Source: Gammaproteobacteria bacterium (GTDB lineage: Bacteria; Pseudomonadota; Gammaproteobacteria; Pseudomonadales; Halieaceae). Taken from it: a stretch of 64,000 bases of DNA. The notes beneath the pieces were generated by a model. That model searched no databases. It saw only the letters and a program-made list of their open reading frames with translations, and was not told where the DNA came from. Location: contig JANSYN010000009.1 of the NCBI GenBank assembly GCA_024742415.1, positions 62,001-126,000 on the forward strand. Direction: 5' to 3'. Each line of letters begins with the position of its first letter. Position 1 is the first letter of the stretch. This document shows, piece after piece, positions 1 to 7,873 of the stretch. The position numbers were made by a program, and so were the translations under genes.

Positions 1-1
1 C

Positions 2-1360
2 GGCGTGGGCGGCGGCAGCCTCGTGTGGGGGGCGGTCATGCTCGAACCGAAAGACAAATTCTACGACGCACCGGAGCTGCAAGCGCTGGGCATAGACTGG
101 CGCAGCGAACTGGCACCGCACTTTCGCACCGCAAAGCGGATGCTGGGGGTAACAGCAAACCCGTATACCTCTGAGCAGGATGCGCTACTACACAGTACGG
201 CCATCGCACTGGGCGCAGGACACACCTACGGCCCTGTGCCCAATGCGATTTGCTTTACCACCGAATCAGCGGCGGACCCGTACTTTGGAGGTGCAGGTCC
301 GCCGCGCAATGCCTGCACGCGCTGCGGCGGCTGCCTGACCGGCTGCGCCGACAATGCCAAAAACAGCCTGGACAAAAACTACCTTTATTTTGCCGAACGC
401 AAAGGGGTCACTGTGTTGAGCCAGTGCAAAGCCGATCGGATTGAACCCCTGCCCGGTGGCGGTTATCAGCTCAGGCTAAAGCGCACGGGGCCGGATGGCC
501 GCAACGCCACATTGACGGGCCGGCACCTTGTTATCGCCTCTGGCGTGGTCGGTACTATGGAACTGCTGATGAAAAACCGCGAGGTGTACAGGACACTTCC
601 TGCACTGTCACCCACGCTGGGCCAGGTGGTGCGCACCAACTCCGAGGCCATTACCGGTGTGCTGCATCCTGCGGGGGTGGATATGACCAACGGCACTGCG
701 ATCTCCAGCGACTTCTACGCCGATGCGCACACGCACATCACGCAGAACCGTTTTGATCGCGGCTACCGCATGATCCGCTATCTGTATGGACCGATGACCG
801 ACGGCGCGCAACCGACAGTGCGCGCCCTGAAAACCCTTTGGGCTATGGCGACATCACCCATGCTGATCATGAAAAACTGGTTCTGCCGCGACTGGGAAAA
901 ACGCGTCACCTTTTTTACCATCATGCAGGACCTCGATAACTCGCTGGGTGTTACCTATCGCCGGGATTGGCGACGCGGTTTTCGCCGTGGCCTGCAGTCG
1001 CGCAAAGATCCGCAACGCAGCCCACCGACGTATCTCAAAGTCGCCAATGACGTCACACGACACTACGCGGCCATTGCCGGCGGCCAGCCACTGAGCAGCC
1101 TGACCGAGTCGCTGGGCAACCGCTCTACAACCGCGCATATTCTCAGTGGGTGCCCCATGGGTGACTCCACGAAAACCGCGGTTATCAACACAGAGCATGA
1201 GGTACACGGCTATCCCGGTCTGTTTGTTGTTGACGGATCCAGCATACCGGCCAATATTGGCGTGAATCCCAGCCTGACGATCACAGCGATGGCGGAGCGC
1301 TTTGCCGCGTTGCGCCAGGGCCACCCGGACGCTGCACGCCACCACAACAAGGCGCAGTAA
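2..1360 (+). CDS. GMC family FAD-dependent oxidoreductase, cholesterol-oxidase-like (5' truncated by window edge)
   Basis: C-terminal part of a flavin-dependent alcohol or sterol oxidase/dehydrogenase. The start codon and the N-terminal FAD-binding loop lie before base 1; the frame is open from base 2 and enters at VGVGGGSLVWGAV, which fits the segment just after that loop in GMC enzymes. A four-cysteine cluster, CTRCGGCLTGC (about residues 104-114 of the visible part), is followed by AKNSLDKNYL, a pattern I associate with the long ChoD-like branch. Near the end, HILSGCPMG and VDGSSIPANIGVNPS are the C-terminal GMC motifs carrying the usual His/Asn active-site region. The substrate is unknown; a sterol or alicyclic alcohol is inferred from family only. 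It ends 112 bp before the ABC ATPase gene and is probably a separate unit. Confidence 0.88.
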   Translation, partial: GVGGGSLVWGAVMLEPKDKFYDAPELQALGIDWRSELAPHFRTAKRMLGVTANPYTSEQDALLHSTAIALGAGHTYGPVPNAICFTTESAADPYFGGAGPPRNACTRCGGCLTGCADNAKNSLDKNYLYFAERKGVTVLSQCKADRIEPLPGGGYQLRLKRTGPDGRNATLTGRHLVIASGVVGTMELLMKNREVYRTLPALSPTLGQVVRTNSEAITGVLHPAGVDMTNGTAISSDFYADAHTHITQNRFDRGYRMIRYLYGPMTDGAQPTVRALKTLWAMATSPMLIMKNWFCRDWEKRVTFFTIMQDLDNSLGVTYRRDWRRGFRRGLQSRKDPQRSPPTYLKVANDVTRHYAAIAGGQPLSSLTESLGNRSTTAHILSGCPMGDSTKTAVINTEHEVHGYPGLFVVDGSSIPANIGVNPSLTITAMAERFAALRQGHPDAARHHNKAQ

Positions 1361-1472
1361 GCAGCGCCAGGCGGCCGCGGCAACGACCATCGCCAGCACC
1401 GCTGCACCGCTGCACCGGCGCAATGACGCGGCTGCCCTGCCATTTCTGTTGCGCACATGTTTGAATGTCCGC

Positions 1473-2228
1473 ATGTCCGAACTCCGGCTGGTCGCCGCTC
1501 ACAAAACCTACGTCACAGCCAACGGTACGATCACGGCGCTGGATAACGTCAGTGTAGACTTTCCTGCGGGGCTGGTGACCGCCGTTATAGGCCCCAGTGG
1601 CTGCGGCAAATCCACACTGCTCAAAGCCTGTAACGGTCTGGTGGCACTTGAGCGCGGCGCGGTCATCGCGTTCGGTGCGCCCATGGACTACGATGCCCTG
1701 CCCGCCCTGCGCCGGCGTATGGGATATGCAGTACAGGGCAACGGTCTGTTTCCGCACCTGAGCGCCAGCGACAACATCACACTGATGGCGCGCCTGTCGG
1801 GCTGGAGCCCGCAACGCATCGAGCAACAGCTTGGTCTGCTGACCTCACTGTGCCAGCTACCCCAGGCACTGTTGGCGCAGTTTCCCCATCAGCTGAGCGG
1901 CGGCCAGCAGCAGCGTGTGGGCCTGTGCCGGGCGCTGATGCTCAAGCCGGGTGTCCTGCTGCTGGACGAACCGTTCGCCGCGATCGACCCCATCACCCGT
2001 GTCGAGATCTACCGGGATTTCAAAGCGCTGCACAGCGCCAACCCGGTCACCACCGTGCTGGTGACACACGACATGCGTGAGGCCCTGCGACTGGCAGACC
2101 ATATTCTGGTGATGCACAACGGGCGGCTCGTGTACAACCGCAGCAAGGCGCAACTGCTGCAGAGCGTGCACGATGACGATGCCGAGGCGCTGCTGCTGTC
2201 ATTGATTGAACGCAGAGGTCCGGCATGA
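1473..2228 (+). CDS. ABC transporter ATP-binding protein, osmoprotectant/EgtV type
   Basis: Cytoplasmic ATPase of an OpuA/ProV-like ABC importer, 251 residues. Walker A GPSGCGKST is at about 40-48, the Q-loop Gln at about 88, the signature LSGGQQQRVG at about 141-150, and Walker B VLLLDEP at about 161-167, followed by the D-loop AAID. The start is the ATG at 1473 giving MSELRL. The frame is open further upstream to 1302, but that extension overlaps the previous gene and is Ala/Arg-rich low-complexity sequence. The stop overlaps the next start in an ATGA tetranucleotide, so the two are translationally coupled. Because egtB and egtD follow in the same direction, I infer that the substrate is ergothioneine or a related betaine (compare the EgtUV importers). 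A choline/betaine substrate is the alternative. Confidence 0.9.
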   Translation: MSELRLVAAHKTYVTANGTITALDNVSVDFPAGLVTAVIGPSGCGKSTLLKACNGLVALERGAVIAFGAPMDYDALPALRRRMGYAVQGNGLFPHLSASDNITLMARLSGWSPQRIEQQLGLLTSLCQLPQALLAQFPHQLSGGQQQRVGLCRALMLKPGVLLLDEPFAAIDPITRVEIYRDFKALHSANPVTTVLVTHDMREALRLADHILVMHNGRLVYNRSKAQLLQSVHDDDAEALLLSLIERRGPA

Positions 2229-3844
2229 AGCGGCGCTGGCCTGCACTGGCGCTGCTTTGCCTGGTTGGCGCCAGTACCATGATAGACCTTGCCAGCGCCG
2301 CGTTTGCCCCTGTAGCTACAGCTACCGCTGCAAACACCGCTGCAAGCACCGCTAAAACCACCGCTATAGCGACCTCTGCAGCGAACACTACAGGCGCGCC
2401 CAAGCCGTTCGCCGAAGCCATCAGCGGCAACGCACACAATCCACTGCAGATTGGCTCAAAAGCCTTCAGCGAAAGCTACCTGTTGGCTGAAATCGTCGCA
2501 CAGCTACTGCAGTCCCGCGGCTTTGCCGTCGAACGCAAGCTGGGGCTGGGTGGCACACTGATCGCGTTTGAGGCAATCAGGAACGGCACCATTGATATTT
2601 ATCCCGAATATACCGGCACCCTGACACAGGCCGTATTACAGCAGCCGACGCTGGATTTTGCGCAGTTGGCCAGCGCGCTGCAGACCTATGAGCTTGCAAT
2701 GCCGGTGGCGCTGGGTTTCAGCAACAGTTACGCCATGGCGATCAATGCAGATCTCGCGCAACAATTGGCGATGAGCAAGATCAGCGAACTGGCAGCGCAC
2801 CCTGAACTGCAGTTCGGATTTTCTCATGAGTTCCTGCAACGTGGTGATGGCTGGCCGGCGCTGAGTCGCACCTACGGCCTGCCGCACCAGCCGGTAGGGC
2901 TGGAGCATGCACTGGCCTACGCGGCCATTGAACAGCGCAAACTCGACGTCACCGATGCCTACACCACCGATGGCGAACTCAGCGTTCGCAATATCACACT
3001 GCTTGCGGACGATCTCGGCTTCTTCCCGGGTTACGATGCGGTGCTGCTGGCAAGGCGTGATGTACCGGACGCGGCGATCGCTGTGCTGCGGCAACTGCAG
3101 CAACGCATCAGTGAAGAGCGAATGCGCGAACTGAACTATCGCGTGGCGCAACACGGGCTGTCGCCTGCGCAGGCCGCTGCGCAGTTCCTGCAAGAGGAGG
3201 GTTTCGTCGGTACGGCGAGCGTGTCGGCAAGGTCGCGCTGGCAGCGGATTGGCGACTATACGCTGGCTCACCTGCAACTCACGGCGACCGCGCTGCTACT
3301 GGCCTGCGTTGTGGCTGTGCCACTGGCACTGGCGCTTTTTCGCTTCACCCACGCTGCCGGTGTGCTGCTGTATTTCACTGGATTGATCCAGACCATACCG
3401 GCGCTGGCGCTGCTTGCCCTGCTGATCCCCTGGGTCGGGCTTGGGCAGTTCCCGGCAATCATCGCGCTGTTTCTTTATTCCCTACTACCCATCGTGCGCA
3501 ACACGCTCACAGGGCTGCTCGGTGTCGACCCCCTGCTTAAACAGGTGGCCGCGGGTATGGGCATGAATGCAACACAGCAGTTGCTGCGCGTCGAATTGCC
3601 CCTGGCACTGCCCACTCTGCTGGCCGGTGTCAAAACCGCCGCGATCATCAGCATCGGTACCGCAACGCTGGCCGCGTTTGTGGGCGCAGGTGGACTGGGT
3701 GAGCCTATCATTACCGGATTGACCCTGAACGACCACACACTGATTCTTGAAGGCGCCATACCCGCCGCGATGCTGGCTATCGGCGTCGAACTATTGTTCA
3801 GTGCTGTCGAAAAACACTGGGTACCCGCTCACCTGCGCCACTGA
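2225..3844 (+). CDS. Fused substrate-binding protein/permease of an osmoprotectant-type ABC importer (EgtU-like)
   Basis: Single 539-residue polypeptide carrying both the periplasmic binding domain and the membrane domain of the importer. A signal-like hydrophobic N-terminus (1-26) is followed by an Ala/Thr-rich linker (about 27-65), then an OpuAC-type binding domain (about 72-330; it opens with IGSKAFSESYLLAEI and contains IDIYPEYTGTL). A BPD-type permease follows (about 345-530), with several hydrophobic helices and the ATPase-coupling EAA-like segment near GMGMNATQQLLRVELPLALP. The start overlaps the ATPase stop by 4 bp. In the EgtU proteins I know of, the permease precedes the binding domain; here the order is reversed. 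Location upstream of egtB-egtD makes ergothioneine the leading ligand candidate, but this is inference; choline, carnitine or glycine betaine are possible. Confidence 0.87.
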   Translation: MKRRWPALALLCLVGASTMIDLASAAFAPVATATAANTAASTAKTTAIATSAANTTGAPKPFAEAISGNAHNPLQIGSKAFSESYLLAEIVAQLLQSRGFAVERKLGLGGTLIAFEAIRNGTIDIYPEYTGTLTQAVLQQPTLDFAQLASALQTYELAMPVALGFSNSYAMAINADLAQQLAMSKISELAAHPELQFGFSHEFLQRGDGWPALSRTYGLPHQPVGLEHALAYAAIEQRKLDVTDAYTTDGELSVRNITLLADDLGFFPGYDAVLLARRDVPDAAIAVLRQLQQRISEERMRELNYRVAQHGLSPAQAAAQFLQEEGFVGTASVSARSRWQRIGDYTLAHLQLTATALLLACVVAVPLALALFRFTHAAGVLLYFTGLIQTIPALALLALLIPWVGLGQFPAIIALFLYSLLPIVRNTLTGLLGVDPLLKQVAAGMGMNATQQLLRVELPLALPTLLAGVKTAAIISIGTATLAAFVGAGGLGEPIITGLTLNDHTLILEGAIPAAMLAIGVELLFSAVEKHWVPAHLRH

Positions 3845-3877
3845 AGCAGCCGACGATTTGCGAAGTGCCTGCGCTGC

Positions 3878-3933
3878 GCACGTTACACGCCGCACGTTGC
3901 ACGCCGCACGTTGCACGCCGCACGTTGCACGCC
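3878..3933 (+). repeat. 14-bp tandem repeat, 4 copies, upstream of the PhzF-like gene
   Basis: Four head-to-tail copies of gcacgttgcacgcc; the first has a single a-for-g change and the other three are identical. The array lies between the transporter fusion stop (3844) and the PhzF-like gene. The PhzF frame remains open through the array, and because 14 is not a multiple of three, a change in copy number would shift any frame read through it. Similar 14-bp arrays with different unit sequences occur at 27307, 29052 and 51225. Confidence 0.9.
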
Positions 3934-3968
3934 GCACACAGAACACTGTCCACAAAAAAAACCGGCCA

Positions 3969-4907
3969 GTGTCTCCCAGGGTCACAAAAAGTTCGCGCGA
4001 AACTGTTATCCTTGACGCCAGAATAAAGACAGGCCGTTGCGGCGACCAGGACGAAACAACTATCCGCACCTCAACAGACAACCCCACCACCGTTAACCGC
4101 ACCCCGGACACAGTTGCCACGCACACGCTGGCGGCCTTCTGCGGCACACTGGCCAGCACCGGCCAGAGCGCAACAGGCAACCCCTGTCGCGTCGATATTC
4201 TGTCGGGGCCGAACGCTCATGCGCCGCCGGCAGCGGCTATCACGCAGTGCCTCACCTGGGCGCTTGCACCGCAGCGCGCGCAGGTACGCTGCTGGGGTGT
4301 CACCGGCATGCCGATTGCACTGTGTGGTCATGGCCTGTTGAGCTGCGCCCACACCTGGCTGGCGCGCTGGCAGGCTGTGGGCACCCTGGTGATGGGGCAC
4401 ACCGAGGTGCAGTGCCAGGCCGCCGGACCACTGGTGTGGTTACAGTTTCCGCTCGTGGACATCGCGACAGTCACCACAGACCTACGGCTTGCTGCACTGT
4501 TAGACGCGCAGCCACTGGCCTGCGCGCACGTTGGCGCTGCCGATGGTTACCTCATCGTGGAGTTGGCACCCGATTTTCCCCTTGAATCCATCGCTGCACC
4601 CGGACAACGACTGCAAGCCATTACCGATCGTGCATTGATCGTGACTTGCGCCAGCTCCACGGCGCTCGCAGACGCCGATGCACTGATTCACTGTCGTTAT
4701 TTTGCGCCGCAACACGGTAGCGCCGAAGACACCGCCACCGGGTCAGCCATGCGCATCCTCGCACAGTACTGGCGCGCCGCAGGCCTGGGCCCGCGACTTG
4801 TGGCCTACCAGTGCTCGCCAGGCGGCGGCCTGCTGTATAGCGCCGTTGAGGACAACGCAGTATGGATTGGCGGCAAGGTAATCGACCAGGACCAACACAA
4901 TGACTGA
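3969..4907 (+). CDS. Divergent PhzF-family protein, start uncertain
   Basis: Member of the PhzF/diaminopimelate-epimerase fold family, whose enzymes catalyse isomerisations. Visible motifs are GNPCRV in the N-terminal half, LCGHGLLSCAH at the domain junction, and the strong C-terminal signature GSAEDTATGSAMR followed by YQCSPGGGLLY. The Ser-Glu-Thr stretch that normally supplies the catalytic glutamate of PhzF between these motifs is not recognisable, so activity is uncertain. No ATG is in a sensible place: the in-frame ATG at 3747 lies inside the transporter gene, and the GTG at 3969 used here lacks a good ribosome site. The homologous part begins near 4110. The stop overlaps the egtB start by 8 bp, which strongly supports a real, coupled gene in the ergothioneine operon. 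Confidence 0.7.
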   Translation: MSPRVTKSSRETVILDARIKTGRCGDQDETTIRTSTDNPTTVNRTPDTVATHTLAAFCGTLASTGQSATGNPCRVDILSGPNAHAPPAAAITQCLTWALAPQRAQVRCWGVTGMPIALCGHGLLSCAHTWLARWQAVGTLVMGHTEVQCQAAGPLVWLQFPLVDIATVTTDLRLAALLDAQPLACAHVGAADGYLIVELAPDFPLESIAAPGQRLQAITDRALIVTCASSTALADADALIHCRYFAPQHGSAEDTATGSAMRILAQYWRAAGLGPRLVAYQCSPGGGLLYSAVEDNAVWIGGKVIDQDQHND

Positions 4908-6162
4908 AGCGGCACTCGCACGGCAGCTTGCCGACTACATCGCCACCCGCCAACAATCGGTCGAGCTGTGTGCGCCACTGCACACCGAGGACTACGGCTT
5001 ACAGGCAGAGGCATTCACCAGCCCGCCCAAGTGGCACCTGGCACATACCACCTGGTTTTTCGAGACGTTCCTGCTCAAAGTGTTTGTTGCGGATTACACC
5101 TCGCCAGAACCGTTGTATGAGGTGCTGTTCAACTCCTATTACAACGGCGTTGGCGAGCAGTTTCCGCGCCCGCGCCGCGGCCTGCTCTCGCGCCCGACAG
5201 TCGCCCAGGTGATGGCCTACCGCGAGGCGGTCGATCAGCAGATGAGCCAGTTGCTTTGCCCAAGTTCGCATGCGCAACACGATGAGATCGTCAGCCGTAC
5301 GGTGCTCGGCATTGAACATGAGCGCCAGCACCAGGAACTTTTTTTTACCGACCTCAAATACTCGCTCGCGGTCAACCCGCTGCTGCCCACTTACATGGAA
5401 AAAACGCTGCGCTCCGGTGAGCCCACGACCCCACTGAGCTGGCAGGACATTACCGGCGGGCTTGTAGAACAGGGCTACGATGGCGAGGATTTTTGCTTCG
5501 ACAACGAGTTACCACGGCACCAGACGTACGTCGCGCCCTTCGCCCTCGCCCGGCGGCTGGTGACCAATGCAGAGTTCCAGGCATTCATTGACGATGGCGG
5601 TTATGAGCGCCCGGAACTGTGGCTGGCCGACGGCTGGACCGCAGTGCAGCAAGGTGACTGGCACGCGCCGCTGTACTGGCGCGATCACGACAACACGGCA
5701 TTGGAGTTCACACTGCACGGCGTGCAGGCGCGCGACGACGCCGCGCCCGTGTGTCACGTTAGCGGCTATGAGGCCGATGCCTATGCGCGTTGGGCCAATG
5801 CGCGCCTGCCCACCGAACAGGAATGGGAACTGGCCGCGCGCAGCGCAGCGCCAGCGCAGCGCGGCATGGACGACGGCTATTATCATCCGCGCGCAGCGGC
5901 TGCCGGCACGCAACTTCAGCAACTGTATGGCGAGTGCTGGCAATGGACGCGCAGCGCCTATGGGCCCTATCCGGGCTACGCGCCCTCACCTGGCGCGATT
6001 GGCGAATACAACGGCAAGTTCATGAGCAACCAATGGGTCCTGCGCGGTGGGTCCTGCGTCACCAAGGCCGAGCAAGTGCGGCCCAGCTACCGCAATTTCT
6101 TCTATCCGCCCGATCGCTGGCAATTCAGCGGCATTCGCCTGGCACGCGATATCGACAACTGA
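4900..6162 (+). CDS. egtB: Ergothioneine biosynthesis sulfoxide synthase EgtB
   Basis: Non-haem iron enzyme joining hercynine with a thiol substrate (gamma-glutamylcysteine or cysteine) and oxygen to make the sulfoxide precursor of ergothioneine. It is 420 residues, the usual size. The N-terminal DinB-like domain carries the iron ligands: WHLAHT (His about 49) and HERQHQE (His 140 and 144). The C-terminal half is a formylglycine-generating-enzyme/sulfatase-modifying fold with ARLPTEQEWELAAR, GECWQWTRSAYGPYPGY, VLRGGSC and a closing SGIRLARD. The start overlaps the preceding gene by 8 bp and egtD follows after 19 bp, giving a compact biosynthetic unit with an attached transporter. The egtC amidohydrolase and an egtE lyase are not in the window, so the later steps must be encoded elsewhere or use the cysteine-dependent route. 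Confidence 0.95.
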   Translation: MTEAALARQLADYIATRQQSVELCAPLHTEDYGLQAEAFTSPPKWHLAHTTWFFETFLLKVFVADYTSPEPLYEVLFNSYYNGVGEQFPRPRRGLLSRPTVAQVMAYREAVDQQMSQLLCPSSHAQHDEIVSRTVLGIEHERQHQELFFTDLKYSLAVNPLLPTYMEKTLRSGEPTTPLSWQDITGGLVEQGYDGEDFCFDNELPRHQTYVAPFALARRLVTNAEFQAFIDDGGYERPELWLADGWTAVQQGDWHAPLYWRDHDNTALEFTLHGVQARDDAAPVCHVSGYEADAYARWANARLPTEQEWELAARSAAPAQRGMDDGYYHPRAAAAGTQLQQLYGECWQWTRSAYGPYPGYAPSPGAIGEYNGKFMSNQWVLRGGSCVTKAEQVRPSYRNFFYPPDRWQFSGIRLARDIDN

Positions 6163-6181
6163 CCGACAAGGACCTAGCAGC

Positions 6182-7156
6182 ATGGCACAGGCAATCAAAA
6201 CAGCACCCAATGTTGAGTTTACCGATGCAGCGCCCGCGCAGGACGACAGCCACAGCGAGCTGATCAGGGGCCTGTCGCAGGCACAGAAAAGCATCGACCC
6301 AAAGTGGTTTTACGACGAGCAGGGCTCGGAACTGTTCGAGCACATCACGCAACTGCCCGAGTATTACCCAACACGTACAGAAATCAGTATTTTGCGGCGC
6401 AACCAGCAGGAGATCGCCGCACTCTGCGGCCCCAGCTGCGTGTTCATCGAACCCGGTAGCGGCAACTGTGAAAAGGCGCGGCTGTTGTTCGATGCCCTGC
6501 GTCCTGCCGCTTACGTGCCGGTCGATATATCAGCGGATTTCCTGCGCGATGCCGCAACGCGCCTGGGCCTGGAATACCCCTGGATGACGGTGCACGCCGT
6601 GTGCTCTGACTTCAGTGACGACTGGACGTTCCTGGACAACCTGCCGCCGGGCAAGCGCGTGGTGTTCTATCCAGGCTCAACCATCGGCAACCTGGCACCG
6701 CACAAGGCCCGCGCGTTCCTGCAGCGTGTGCGCCGCGTTATCGGTGATGATGGCGGGCTGCTGCTGGGCGTTGACTTGCACAAGTCCAGCGAGCGCCTCA
6801 ACGCTGCCTACAACGACGCCAGTGGCGTCACCGCGCGCTTCAACCTGAACGTACTCAACCAGGTCAATGATGCGCTGGATGCTGATTTCGATGCCGCTGC
6901 CTTCGAACATAACGCGTTCTATGACGAGAACAAACGACGCATAGAAATGCACCTGGTGAGCAAGGTGGATCAATCAGTGCGCTACAGCGGTGGCCAGATC
7001 GCGCTGGCAGCCGGAGAATCCATCCACACCGAGAATTCCTACAAATACTCCGTGGAAAGTTTTGCTGAGCTGGCAGCCTCTGCCGGGCTGGGCATTGTCA
7101 ACACCTGGGTGGACGACGAACAGCTGTTCAGTGTGCACTACCTCAGTGCGGGCTGA
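6182..7156 (+). CDS. egtD: L-histidine N(alpha)-methyltransferase EgtD
   Basis: SAM-dependent enzyme trimethylating histidine to hercynine, the first committed step of ergothioneine synthesis. It is 324 residues, normal for the family. DPKWFYDEQGSELFEHIT and LPEYYPTRTE near the N-terminus are characteristic, IEPGSGNCEKAR is the SAM-binding loop, and FYPGSTIGN and GVDLHK are further family motifs. The start is the ATG at 6182, with AAGGA nine bases upstream; the open frame extends upstream only because it overlaps egtB in another frame. It is the last gene of the egt unit. The following 128 bp separate it from a convergent CMD-family gene. Confidence 0.96.
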   Translation: MAQAIKTAPNVEFTDAAPAQDDSHSELIRGLSQAQKSIDPKWFYDEQGSELFEHITQLPEYYPTRTEISILRRNQQEIAALCGPSCVFIEPGSGNCEKARLLFDALRPAAYVPVDISADFLRDAATRLGLEYPWMTVHAVCSDFSDDWTFLDNLPPGKRVVFYPGSTIGNLAPHKARAFLQRVRRVIGDDGGLLLGVDLHKSSERLNAAYNDASGVTARFNLNVLNQVNDALDADFDAAAFEHNAFYDENKRRIEMHLVSKVDQSVRYSGGQIALAAGESIHTENSYKYSVESFAELAASAGLGIVNTWVDDEQLFSVHYLSAG

Positions 7157-7284
7157 AGGTTACGGTGGGGCGATACCGCACCGTGTCTGCAGGCGCCGTT
7201 CCCTGCCATCGATACAACCCACACAATACATGCCATGCAAATCATGTGACCCGGACAATCTGCACACCCGCGCCGTGGCACCCG

Positions 7285-7857
7285 CTAACCGGGCTGGAAC
7301 GCCGCGTTACGCCACAGGTCCTGGTAATCGTAGTCCGTCTGCAGCGCGAGATTGAGCCGGTTATAGGAAGCGAAATCGCTCACCACGTGCGTCAACTGCA
7401 CAAGACCCTTATCGGTCAGTCCGTGCTGGCGCAGCGCGTCTACCTCGCTGTCCTGCACGCCGGCCGGATCGCGATTGACCTTGAGGGCGTAGTTGAGAAT
7501 GGCCACCAGCCGCGGCGACTCTACCGCACTGATGCCCTGCTCGGCCAGGCCCGCAACGTAGTCCTGGGCGGCGCCCAACCCATAGTTGAGAATGGTGCAA
7601 AAAGCGGCCGTGCAGTAGGCGCAACCGTTATCTTTGGAAACAAGAATGCCAACGTGCTGGATCTCATCCATCGTCAGCTCGCCTGCTTCCCACAGCACCT
7701 TGGTCGCACCGAGTTTTGCCACAAAGAACTCCGGAAAATTCATTTCGACAAAAAAATGGTTGGGCACGGACCCCTCCATCTGTGTGACCCATTCGAAGAT
7801 CCCCGCCACGGCGGGGTCATCGGTATGCTCCGGCTTTACGATCCTGACTCTGGCCAC
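7285..7857 (-). CDS. Carboxymuconolactone decarboxylase/AhpD-like protein
   Basis: Small all-helical protein of 190 residues in the CMD/AhpD fold family, which includes alkylhydroperoxidases and thiol-dependent reductases. The redox motif is visible as CAYCTAAF, with two cysteines separated by two residues and followed by a hydrophobic helix. The start is a GTG at 7857, with AGGAGG placed about eight bases upstream; a longer frame to 7932 would run into the preceding receptor gene. It begins 16 bp after the TonB-receptor stop, so the two are very likely cotranscribed. A peroxide or organic radical defence role for the receptor-linked pathway is inferred; the substrate is unknown. Confidence 0.85.
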   Translation of the reverse strand: MARVRIVKPEHTDDPAVAGIFEWVTQMEGSVPNHFFVEMNFPEFFVAKLGATKVLWEAGELTMDEIQHVGILVSKDNGCAYCTAAFCTILNYGLGAAQDYVAGLAEQGISAVESPRLVAILNYALKVNRDPAGVQDSEVDALRQHGLTDKGLVQLTHVVSDFASYNRLNLALQTDYDYQDLWRNAAFQPG

Positions 7858-7873
7858 GAAGCTATCCTCCTGC

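Noticed and set aside
1302-1472. N-terminal extension of the ABC ATPase
   Set aside because: Ala/Arg/Thr-rich and overlapping the GMC gene; the ATP-binding domain begins normally from the ATG at 1473.
3878-3933. CRISPR-like array
   Set aside because: The units are contiguous without spacers; it is a simple tandem repeat. The same holds for the arrays at 29052 and 60977.
7162-7184. Hairpin acggtg/caccgt just after egtD as a terminator
   Set aside because: Six-base stem with an 11-base loop and no T-run follows; too weak to call.
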